Part shown: positions 1-6,187 of the stretch, piece by piece | How the letters are laid out: every line of letters starts with the position of its first letter | Position numbering within the stretch: position 1 is the stretch's first letter | Source: Spirochaetaceae bacterium | GTDB lineage: Bacteria; Spirochaetota; Spirochaetia; Sphaerochaetales; Sphaerochaetaceae | NCBI GenBank assembly: GCA_003454065.1 | Contig: DMKZ01000175.1 | Span: forward strand, 1-6,187 | Reading direction: 5' to 3' | Length of the DNA: 6,187 nt | Made by a program: the position numbers and the translations under genes | The notes under the pieces: generated by a model | What the model saw: only the letters and a program-made list of their open reading frames with translations | Database searches by the model: none | Told to the model about the DNA's origin: nothing

Positions 1-1483
1 GATGATGGACAAGGCAGGCGGCGGACCGGGTTCAATGATGTTCAACCTGGGCAAAAGCAATGCCAAGGTTTATGTAAAATCATCTGACGGAATAAAATTC
101 AGCGATGTCGAAGGTGTCGATGAGGCAGAGGAAAATCTGCAGGAGATCGTCGATTACCTGCACAATCCTGAGAAGTACCGTGAATTGGGCGCGAGAATCC
201 CGAAAGGAGTTCTGCTCGTAGGCCCTCCGGGAACGGGGAAAACGCTGATAGCCAGGGCAGTTGCCGGCGAGTCGGGCGTCACCTTCCTTTACACTTCGGG
301 TTCGGATTTCGTCGAGATGTTCGTCGGAATGGGTGCGGCAAGGGTTCGCGACTTGTTTTCGGAGGCCAGGAAGAAATCGCCGTGCATAATCTTCATCGAC
401 GAATTGGATGCCGTAGGAAGATCAAGGGGAACCGGCATAGGCGGCGGACATGACGAGAGGGAGCAGACTCTCAACCAGATCCTCGTCGAAATGGACGGAT
501 TCAGTACTGACAAAGGCGTCATAATCATGGCGGCGACGAACAGGCAGGATGTGCTTGACGATGCTCTTCTGAGACCCGGCCGCTTCGACAGGCGCGTTGC
601 CGTCGAATTGCCTGATGTCCGGGAGCGCGAAGCCATTTTGCAATTGCATTTCGCTAAAGTCAAGACGGACAGTTCGCTTGATTTCAAGAAGATAGCGCGG
701 GCGACGCCGGGAAGCTCCGGGGCCGACTTGGCCAATTTGGCGAATGAGAGCGCGCTTCTGGCGGCTCGCAATTCCAAGCCGTTCGTCACAATGTCCGAAG
801 TCGAGCAGGCAAGGGACAAGATGGTTTTGGGAGTGGCGAGAGCAAGCATGATCATGAGCCCTGAAGCGAAGACGGCGACTGCGTATCATGAGGCAGGACA
901 TACGCTTCTGCATTATTATGTCGAAGGCGTCGATCCGCTTCACAAGGTGACCGTGATTCCGCATGGCTATGCGCTGGGCGTTACGATTTCTCTTCCTGAA
1001 GACGATTCGTATTCGAAGAACAAGCAGGAGCTGCTAGGCCGCATCAAGACCACAATGGGCGGATATGTGGCCGAAGAGCTTGTCTATGGGCAGACAACCA
1101 CAGGGGTTTCCAACGATATAAAGCAAGCCACTTCCATAGCTCAAAGGATGGTTACCGAATTCGGCATGAGCAAGCTTGGATTCGTGAATTATTCCGATGA
1201 TGATCATCCGCTGTTCCTGGGCAGGGACATAAACCAAAGGAAGTCTTTTTCCGAAGAAACGGCCAAGACCATAGATGAAGAGGTCAGAAATATTTTAGAC
1301 TCATGCCTTTCCGAAACGAGGAAGATTCTCTCCGAGCATCGCAGAGAACTCGATAGGCTCGCGCAATGCCTTGTCGAAAGGGAAACGCTTGATGACAATC
1401 AAGTCAGGGAGATTATCGGGCTTGGACGAACCAGCAAGAATTCGGATTTATTTTCCGATTCTTCGGAAAAACCGCTGATTTGA
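1..1483 (+). CDS. ftsH: ATP-dependent zinc metalloprotease FtsH, 5'-truncated by window edge
   Basis: FtsH is an inner-membrane hexameric AAA+ protease that extracts and degrades misassembled membrane proteins and some short-lived cytosolic regulators. The visible 493 residues (numbered from the ATG at base 2) begin in the glycine-rich linker that follows the second transmembrane helix. The two membrane helices and the periplasmic domain therefore lie before the window, and the ATG at 2 is not the real start. Visible in order are Walker A GPPGTGKT (74-81), the pore segment [14 protein letters not shown] (about 106-119), Walker B IIFIDE (129-134), the second region of homology with arginine fingers in RPGRFDR (R194, R197), the zinc-protease motif HEAGH (296-300) and the third metal ligand D372 in SNDIKQAT. 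All catalytic residues are intact. Departures from the usual consensus are IPHGYALG in place of the common IPRGxALG, and a shortened linker before HEAGH. The tail is Ser/Lys/Asp-rich and probably disordered. The stop TGA (1481-1483) lies 4 bases before the next gene. Family identity is certain. Confidence 0.98.
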   Translation, partial: MMDKAGGGPGSMMFNLGKSNAKVYVKSSDGIKFSDVEGVDEAEENLQEIVDYLHNPEKYRELGARIPKGVLLVGPPGTGKTLIARAVAGESGVTFLYTSGSDFVEMFVGMGAARVRDLFSEARKKSPCIIFIDELDAVGRSRGTGIGGGHDEREQTLNQILVEMDGFSTDKGVIIMAATNRQDVLDDALLRPGRFDRRVAVELPDVREREAILQLHFAKVKTDSSLDFKKIARATPGSSGADLANLANESALLAARNSKPFVTMSEVEQARDKMVLGVARASMIMSPEAKTATAYHEAGHTLLHYYVEGVDPLHKVTVIPHGYALGVTISLPEDDSYSKNKQELLGRIKTTMGGYVAEELVYGQTTTGVSNDIKQATSIAQRMVTEFGMSKLGFVNYSDDDHPLFLGRDINQRKSFSEETAKTIDEEVRNILDSCLSETRKILSEHRRELDRLAQCLVERETLDDNQVREIIGLGRTSKNSDLFSDSSEKPLI

Positions 1484-1487
1484 ACGT

Positions 1488-2315
1488 ATGATAGGGCTGA
1501 TTTTATCCGATTTGGATGGGACTTTGCTCAGATCCGACGGCAAGATTTCCCAAAGGAATCTTGATGCTATCCGAGATGCGATGTGTCATGGTTGCATCTT
1601 TGCCATAGCGACCGGAAGGTACAGGTCAGGTTGTCAGCGGGTATTGGAAATGCTGGGGCTGGAGGAAAAGGATATTTGCTGCGCCTACGATAATGGCGCG
1701 CATGTAGTTTGCCGCGGCGAATCAATCTATGACGGCAGCATATCGAGGAGCGATATGCGGGACATAGTGCATTTTCTGCGAGACGAGGAATGTACTCCGG
1801 CGCTTTACATAGGCAAGAATTGGATCGTGGAGCGCAAGGATTCTTTTTTCGACAGCATCAGCGCGTTTTACGACGGCAATGGCATCATAGCGGATTTCGA
1901 TGATGTTTTGTCAAACGTCGACGGGTCGTTTTCGGGACCGATGAAAATAGCGATACGGGCTGTCAATGAGAAGATGCCCGGCGTTTATTCGCGGATGATG
2001 TCCAAATTCCCCGAATACGAATATTATCTTTCGAATCCGACCATTCTCGAGATGAATTACATCGGAAAGGGCAAGAACAACGGTTTGGCGATTCTTGCGA
2101 ATCATCTGGGCGTGGATATGAAGGATACTTTGGCGATAGGGGATTATGACAATGATGCCGCAATGATAAGGAATGCGGGCGTTGGAGTGGCCATGGCGAA
2201 TGCTTCGATGGCGGCAAAGGCGGCTGCGGACTTCATCACCCTTTCCAATGATGAGGACGGTTTCGCCTTCGCTGTGGAGAAGTTCTGCCTTGGCGGAGGG
2301 GCGAAGCGATGCTGA
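1488..2315 (+). CDS. Cof-type HAD-superfamily (IIB) hydrolase, probable sugar- or nucleotide-phosphate phosphatase
   Basis: This is a 275-residue cytosolic HAD phosphatase of the Cof/YidA/YbiV type, a normal length for the family. Visible motifs are motif I DLDGT with nucleophile D8 and acid/base D10, motif II ATGR with T42, a motif III lysine at about K196 in GKNNGLAIL, and motif IV GDYDND (218-223), whose acids bind Mg2+. Residues of about 85-185 form the C2 cap that sets substrate choice. In most Cof proteins motif III reads KGxAL; here the lysine is followed by Asn. Family members dephosphorylate small metabolites such as sugar phosphates, pyridoxal phosphate or FMN; the substrate cannot be read from this sequence. 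The ATG at 1488 is chosen because motif I begins at residue 8, as is usual. No clear Shine-Dalgarno precedes it, and ftsH stops only 4 bases upstream, so translation is probably coupled to ftsH. It overlaps the next gene by 7 bases. Confidence 0.93.
   Translation: MIGLILSDLDGTLLRSDGKISQRNLDAIRDAMCHGCIFAIATGRYRSGCQRVLEMLGLEEKDICCAYDNGAHVVCRGESIYDGSISRSDMRDIVHFLRDEECTPALYIGKNWIVERKDSFFDSISAFYDGNGIIADFDDVLSNVDGSFSGPMKIAIRAVNEKMPGVYSRMMSKFPEYEYYLSNPTILEMNYIGKGKNNGLAILANHLGVDMKDTLAIGDYDNDAAMIRNAGVGVAMANASMAAKAAADFITLSNDEDGFAFAVEKFCLGGGAKRC
2295..2301 (+). promoter_or_regulatory. Shine-Dalgarno of the YycJ-like gene
   Basis: The purine run GGAGGGG lies inside the 3' end of the HAD gene, 7 bases before the ATG at 2309. 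It supports that start. It also means this gene can recruit ribosomes itself despite overlapping its upstream neighbour. Confidence 0.75.
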
Positions 2316-3088
2316 AATACGCGGTTGCTACATCTGGTTCGTGCGGTAATTGCTATGTGTTCTATGACGGCGCCGATAGCATCGTGGTTGACTATGGCAT
2401 AAGCACGCGGCGCTTCACGGCCTTCCTCGACAAGAGCGGAATACCCTTGGAATCGGTTCGCGCAGTTTTTCTCACCCATTTGCACCCCGATCACGCTTCC
2501 AATAGCCTTAGAGTTCTCCAGAAGAAGATTCCCGTATTGATTTGCATGAACTCGTGCGCTGCCAAACGCGAGCACAGCGCCTTTGTGTCGCTTGGTCTCG
2601 ATGTCGGAAGCGTTCGGTTGTTCGCCGTGAGGGAGAAGATATGCGTCGGCGGATTCGAGGTGATTGCGACTGATGCCAGTCACGATAGCGAAGGTTGCGT
2701 GAGCTACCATATCAAATCCGGCGATAATCGCATCTGCATCATAACCGATACGGGCTATTTTACGGATGAGATGATGGAATTTGCGAATGCAAGCGACCTT
2801 CTCATGCTCGAAGCCGATTACGATGATGCCATGCTGGACGAAAACGATGAGTATTCCTATGCGCTCAAGATGCGCATTCGCTCCGACTACGGCCACCTCA
2901 GCAATGACCAGGCAAAGCGGTTCCTTCTCAAGCTGAACAAAAACGAGAACAGGGGAGTCTTCCTAATTCATTTAAGCGAGAACAACAACACCGTGGAGCG
3001 GGCGCAACGGCATGTCAGGGAGGCTTTGCCTTTGAACAAGTTCATTCGCGCAATCGCTCATGGCGGCAGTTTGTCCGGCGAATTGTAG
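2309..3088 (+). CDS. yycJ: Metallo-beta-lactamase-fold hydrolase, YycJ/WalJ family
   Basis: This is a 259-residue soluble metal-dependent hydrolase close to the usual YycJ length. The N-terminus carries the family's TSGSxGN signature (8-14). The metal site is THLHPDH (56-62), followed by SHD with H125, ITDTG with D147 as the likely bridging ligand, GHLSN (195-199) and a C-terminal IHLSENNN with H221. This layout separates it from glyoxalase II, RNase Z and the longer RNase J/beta-CASP proteins. From the family: Bacillus YycJ/WalJ is described as a DNA exonuclease-like protein tied to DNA repair and cell-division coordination, and is encoded in the walRK operon; no WalRK genes are visible here. 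Oddity: the usual ESNHD motif after the DTG block reads EADYD (168-172), so its Asn and His are both replaced. The ATG overlaps the HAD stop and has a good Shine-Dalgarno; starting there places the first beta strand and GSxGN motif as expected. DNA as substrate is inferred from relatives only. Confidence 0.9.
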   Translation: MLKYAVATSGSCGNCYVFYDGADSIVVDYGISTRRFTAFLDKSGIPLESVRAVFLTHLHPDHASNSLRVLQKKIPVLICMNSCAAKREHSAFVSLGLDVGSVRLFAVREKICVGGFEVIATDASHDSEGCVSYHIKSGDNRICIITDTGYFTDEMMEFANASDLLMLEADYDDAMLDENDEYSYALKMRIRSDYGHLSNDQAKRFLLKLNKNENRGVFLIHLSENNNTVERAQRHVREALPLNKFIRAIAHGGSLSGEL

Positions 3089-3098
3089 TTGCCTTGGT

Positions 3099-3104
3099 AG
3101 GAGG
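3099..3104 (+). promoter_or_regulatory. Strong Shine-Dalgarno that fixes a TTG start
   Basis: AGGAGG, a perfect anti-Shine-Dalgarno match, lies 5 bases before TTG at 3110. It is in the 21-base gap after the YycJ-like gene. An in-frame TAG at 3098-3100 rules out any start further upstream in this frame. The first in-frame ATG (3191) has no comparable site and would remove the membrane anchor. Confidence 0.85.
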
Positions 3105-3109
3105 TTCCC

Positions 3110-6100
3110 TTGAGCAGATCTCTTGTTTTGAGGAAAACAAAATACCTGTTCCTGGCTTTTGCGTTCGCTTCCTTCTTCCTCGCTTTGGCCATGTGCAGGT
3201 TTTCGGCAGGTCGAATTGCGGAATCGATGGTCAGAAGAATGGTTTCTGCCGCTGTCGGGAATTCTGTCCGCATCAGCGCGCAAGAGCATCCGTTCATTCC
3301 GTTCGGTCAGACCGTTTTCACGAACTTGGACATTCACGGTGAAGGCTTGGATATGGATGTCGCCACGCTGTTCGTCGGCAATTCGGTGTTTTCCCTGTTC
3401 AATCGGTTTTGTTTCGGAAACGGCAAGCTGAATGCGAAAATCTACGATGCGAATCTGTCATTGGTTTTGAACAGGTCCGCGGACAAATCGGCAGATGCCG
3501 ATGTCGAAACGGAATCGCAAAGCGCTGCGGGCGAGCATTCCGACGGTTTTTCCAAAATCAAAGGCTTTTTGGCGGAATTCGAAGCGGATGTGCGGATTTC
3601 GGGTTTGAACGTTTCGATCGAAAGCCAAGGCCGTTCTGCGAAGATCGACGGGCTTTCTCTTCTTTTGGACTTGGAAAGGGGCTTGAAAATCAAAAAGGCG
3701 GGCGTATCGCTTTCGTTTGCGAAGCTGATCGACGATAAAGGTGATATGGAGGTGCTTGTCGAGAAACTCAAAAGTGTCAGCGATGATGCTATGAAGGTTT
3801 CCGGTTTTCATGTCAGAACCCCGTACCTGAATATCCATCGCGACGGGTTGGAGTTCAAGTGGTTTGCGGATGACGAAGGAAAGGCTTTCGGTTTTGATTT
3901 TCCAAATATGGAGTTCGAAGCGTTCGAAAACCCGATGCGGATCGAAGGCTTGCGCATGAAAGCGGATTATTCGAATGGAAACGCCGGTCTGCTTGTCGAA
4001 TCGAGCGCGATGAAATCGGAAATAGGCGATGGCTTGCTTTTGAATTTGAACGGCATTCGCTTTTCGGCGGAAACGAGCGACAGCTTGCGCCTCGAAAACA
4101 TTAGAGCGGATTTTGACTTGGATGTTCGGAAATCGGACAGGATGATAGTCAGCGCTCCGATTGCCTTCAACTTGAAAGACGGAGGGATGCTTGAAGCGAG
4201 TTCGCAATCGGTTTCATCGCCGTTTCTAAGCCGGACGTGCGCCTTTGAGTCGTCGTTTTCCGATTATTTGCTTAATGCCAGGGTCCATGCGTCCGAATCA
4301 TCTCCGTTGGATTTGAATTTTACGCTCGATTTGAATCAGAGGCTTGCGTGGCTGACCGGAGATATGGGGATAGAGGATGTTCGCCTAGAGCCGTTCGTTC
4401 ATTCGCTTGTAAATCAGACGAAGCCCGCGCACTTCGATTTGCGCATGGACTTGAACAATAACGAGTCGCAGCTCGATTTCGAATGGATGGCGGAGATCCT
4501 CAATCTTCCCGTCTCCGTGGATTTAGGCGTTTCGTCGGACGAGCGGAGGATCGCTTTTTCAGGCAAAGGACTTGAAATAGGTCCTTTGAACATCCAATCA
4601 CCATCCGACTTGTCTTTTTCGGACGAGAGCAGGACCGTCGTATTTCCCGTTTCATATTCCAAAAATCATGTGGCGGAAATCGATTTGTCATTTGTCGGAC
4701 ACCTTCTCGGATTCGATATGAGCACCGATAGCGGGAAATTCGCGATAAGCGCAGCCATAGACCCGTCGCTTCAAAACAAGAGGTTGGACGTTTCGGTCAA
4801 GCTATTGGAGGAGAATTATGATTTTTATTGCTTCCTTTTCGAAAACGGCGTCAACATCTATTCCGACAGGTTCCAGGCGGGATTCGATTTCTCCAAAGGA
4901 GTGAGCGCTTATGTTAGCGCGGTCGATTTCCTCCTGCCCGACTTGGCAAGGCTTTTCGATTCGTCCGACTCCGACCGATCCTACGACCCCGACAGGTATG
5001 TCGTCGCAAACATCGACTTCGCATTCGCATCCGATGCCGAATCTCGGACCATTGCCATGAGAAATTCCCGCATGTCGTTTGTCTTTCCGGATTTTTCGGT
5101 AGGTTGGGAATTGGATTGCGAGCAATCGCAATTCAACTTGAGGAATTTTCTTTTTGCTTCCCCTGAGATGTCGTTTTCGGGGGGAGGGTATGTCAAAGGC
5201 GATTTTTTCCACAAGGAATTTTATAAGACGCTTGAGGGCGATTTGAGGTTTCAATCCAGCGATGGAAATTCGAAAATGGTTTTGAGCATGATTCGCGGCT
5301 TGACTTCCAATGCGATAAGCCTGAATACCGTTCTGAACCCCGCTCCGTCGGTCACAGGCTTCAGGAAAATAGCTTTGGATTGTGATTTTTCGACCGATTG
5401 GGAGGATGATTTCAGCGTTAGCGGAAAGGCTTCGCTTCTCCCTTCGGGCGGTGGCGACGAATTCGATGTGTCCATAGACTTCAACAACGGAGCATGCGAT
5501 TTCCATTGCGATGAGTTCAGATACTCGGCATTCAAGGCGACGAAAATCGATTTGAAAGCGGATATCGCCAAGAAGACGGCCTCGTTGCGTTTCGATGGGA
5601 CTTATGATTACAAGAGGCTGGACAAGACCATCGCAATCACTTTCAGCCCTGAATTGGACGTTTGTTTCGAGGACGATGATTTTTCGTTCCGGGATATTGC
5701 TTCCGTCAGCAAGCGCATGAAATTGAGCATAACGGGGATAACGATGGATTACGATGATTTCGGCGATTTGACGACCGATATTGCGGCATCCGGCAGCCGA
5801 ATGACGTTTGCGGACGGATTCGTTTCCGGCGAAGTCGATATGGATTCGGGAAAGTTCGATCTCGCGTTTTCCAAGCCCTTCCCGATAAACGGAACTTTCA
5901 AAGGCTTGATTTCGAATGGCGCGTATTTCTTGGATTGCGACATCAGCGCATTGCCCGTTTGGCTTTCAAGATATTTCGTCATTCGTCCGATTTTCGAAAT
6001 CACATCGGGCGTATTCAGCGGAAAGGCGCTGATAGAAGGAAATGCCGACGATGCGAATGTGTATTGCCGGCTTTCCGCCGACGAAATGAAAATATGGGAG

Positions 6101-6187
6101 TTCTGGAACGAGAACGAATACATGACGATCAACAATCTGAATGTCCTCGGCAACGGTCATGACGTCAGATTGCTCCGAACTACCGCC
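3110..6187 (+). CDS. Large TamB/AsmA-like envelope protein, 3'-truncated by window edge
   Basis: The frame is open for 1026 codons from TTG 3110 to the window edge, with no stop seen. The N-terminus is basic (about 1-12), followed by a single hydrophobic segment (about 12-28, YLFLAFAFASFFLALAM). That looks like an inner-membrane signal anchor with the remainder in the periplasm. Residues of about 30-115 resemble the start of AsmA-type proteins. Residues 123-146 are an acidic, Ser/Ala-rich low-complexity stretch, probably a loop. The rest is a long run of short alternating strands rich in Asp, Ser, Phe and Leu, as expected of the repeating beta-groove architecture, with no catalytic motif. Residues 964-981 match the TamB/AsmA repeat style ITSGVFSGKALIEG followed by acids. 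TamB proteins usually have 1200-1500 residues, so a C-terminal DUF490-like domain may lie beyond the edge. Relatives bridge inner and outer membranes and move phospholipids or help outer-membrane protein assembly. The superfamily is fairly well supported. The exact family (TamB, AsmA, YhdP or a lineage-specific form) is not settled, because the sequence is divergent and the C-terminus is missing. Confidence 0.8.
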   Translation, partial: MSRSLVLRKTKYLFLAFAFASFFLALAMCRFSAGRIAESMVRRMVSAAVGNSVRISAQEHPFIPFGQTVFTNLDIHGEGLDMDVATLFVGNSVFSLFNRFCFGNGKLNAKIYDANLSLVLNRSADKSADADVETESQSAAGEHSDGFSKIKGFLAEFEADVRISGLNVSIESQGRSAKIDGLSLLLDLERGLKIKKAGVSLSFAKLIDDKGDMEVLVEKLKSVSDDAMKVSGFHVRTPYLNIHRDGLEFKWFADDEGKAFGFDFPNMEFEAFENPMRIEGLRMKADYSNGNAGLLVESSAMKSEIGDGLLLNLNGIRFSAETSDSLRLENIRADFDLDVRKSDRMIVSAPIAFNLKDGGMLEASSQSVSSPFLSRTCAFESSFSDYLLNARVHASESSPLDLNFTLDLNQRLAWLTGDMGIEDVRLEPFVHSLVNQTKPAHFDLRMDLNNNESQLDFEWMAEILNLPVSVDLGVSSDERRIAFSGKGLEIGPLNIQSPSDLSFSDESRTVVFPVSYSKNHVAEIDLSFVGHLLGFDMSTDSGKFAISAAIDPSLQNKRLDVSVKLLEENYDFYCFLFENGVNIYSDRFQAGFDFSKGVSAYVSAVDFLLPDLARLFDSSDSDRSYDPDRYVVANIDFAFASDAESRTIAMRNSRMSFVFPDFSVGWELDCEQSQFNLRNFLFASPEMSFSGGGYVKGDFFHKEFYKTLEGDLRFQSSDGNSKMVLSMIRGLTSNAISLNTVLNPAPSVTGFRKIALDCDFSTDWEDDFSVSGKASLLPSGGGDEFDVSIDFNNGACDFHCDEFRYSAFKATKIDLKADIAKKTASLRFDGTYDYKRLDKTIAITFSPELDVCFEDDDFSFRDIASVSKRMKLSITGITMDYDDFGDLTTDIAASGSRMTFADGFVSGEVDMDSGKFDLAFSKPFPINGTFKGLISNGAYFLDCDISALPVWLSRYFVIRPIFEITSGVFSGKALIEGNADDANVYCRLSADEMKIWEFWNENEYMTINNLNVLGNGHDVRLLRTTA

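Noticed and set aside
2..4. ATG at base 2 as the true start of ftsH
   Set aside because: The protein from here begins in the linker after the second transmembrane helix. A real FtsH needs the upstream membrane and periplasmic parts, so this ATG is internal.
2144..2896. A 250-codon minus-strand frame across the HAD/YycJ junction
   Set aside because: It is opposite two genes with clear catalytic motifs and its product shows no recognisable motif. It is a shadow of real coding sequence.
3089..3109. Promoter or terminator between the YycJ-like gene and the large gene
   Set aside because: The 21-base gap is filled mostly by the Shine-Dalgarno. There is no hairpin with a T-run and no room for -35/-10 boxes.
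3185..3199. Possible lipoprotein signal (LAMC, residues 26-29) in the large protein
   Set aside because: The residue before Cys is Met, not the small residue expected of a lipobox. AsmA/TamB-type proteins are normally held by an uncleaved anchor. Spirochaete lipoboxes can be relaxed, so this is unlikely rather than impossible.
3094..3342. Short plus-strand frames at 3094-3342, 3159-3431 and 3409-3738
   Set aside because: They are out of frame with the 1026-codon frame, overlap each other and give Arg/Phe/Cys-rich sequences. The AGGAGG is properly spaced for the TTG at 3110, not for these.
3458..4207. A 249-codon open frame on the minus strand
   Set aside because: It lies in the same codon register as the large plus-strand gene, and its stop is simply the complement of a sense TCA codon at 3458. 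TTA, CTA and TCA are uncommon in the sense frame, which leaves long antisense frames open. Its translation is rich in Arg, Phe, His and Gln with no recognisable domain.
4802..5506. A 234-codon open frame on the minus strand
   Set aside because: Same explanation: it ends at the complement of a sense CTA codon at 4802, is in codon register with the plus-strand gene, and shows no family motif.

Overview
The window is a fully coding, single-strand (+) gene cluster of four genes. The first is cut by the left edge and the last by the right edge. In order they are the C-terminal three quarters of the membrane-bound AAA+ zinc protease FtsH (about 2-1483), a Cof-type HAD phosphatase (1488-2315), a YycJ/WalJ-type metallo-beta-lactamase-fold hydrolase (2309-3088), and a very large TamB/AsmA-like envelope protein (3110 to beyond 6187). 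The junctions are a 4-base gap, a 7-base overlap and a 21-base gap. There is no room for internal promoters or terminators of normal size and none is visible, so the genes are probably co-transcribed from a promoter upstream of the window.

The last gene fills half of the window and is easy to miss. It starts at a TTG codon (3110) behind a strong Shine-Dalgarno (AGGAGG), and it has no stop inside the window, so it shows here as 1026 uninterrupted codons. It has a basic N-terminus, one hydrophobic anchor, and then a long beta-rich, Asp/Ser/Phe/Leu-rich body without catalytic motifs. Near its end it has the 'SGxxSGxxxIxGxxxD' pattern typical of TamB/DUF490 and AsmA-like proteins, which connect inner and outer membranes and are linked to lipid transport or outer-membrane protein assembly.

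The TamB/AsmA-like protein points to a diderm (Gram-negative-type) bacterium. AGG and ATA codons are used freely and TTG is a favoured Leu codon, which argues against an enterobacterial origin. A spirochaete relative is my tentative guess from gene-family associations, not something the sequence proves. GC content looks moderate, near one half, and no mobile elements, RNA genes, CRISPR arrays or long repeats are visible. This reads as chromosomal core or near-core DNA.

Functionally, two envelope proteins (FtsH for membrane protein quality control, and the TamB/AsmA-like protein for envelope assembly or lipid transport) flank two small soluble hydrolases. Any working link among the four is inference from the operon layout alone. 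The most interesting points are the large TTG-started envelope gene, the unusual active-site motif in the YycJ-like protein, and a loose spacing of about 90 residues between cysteines in the large protein.
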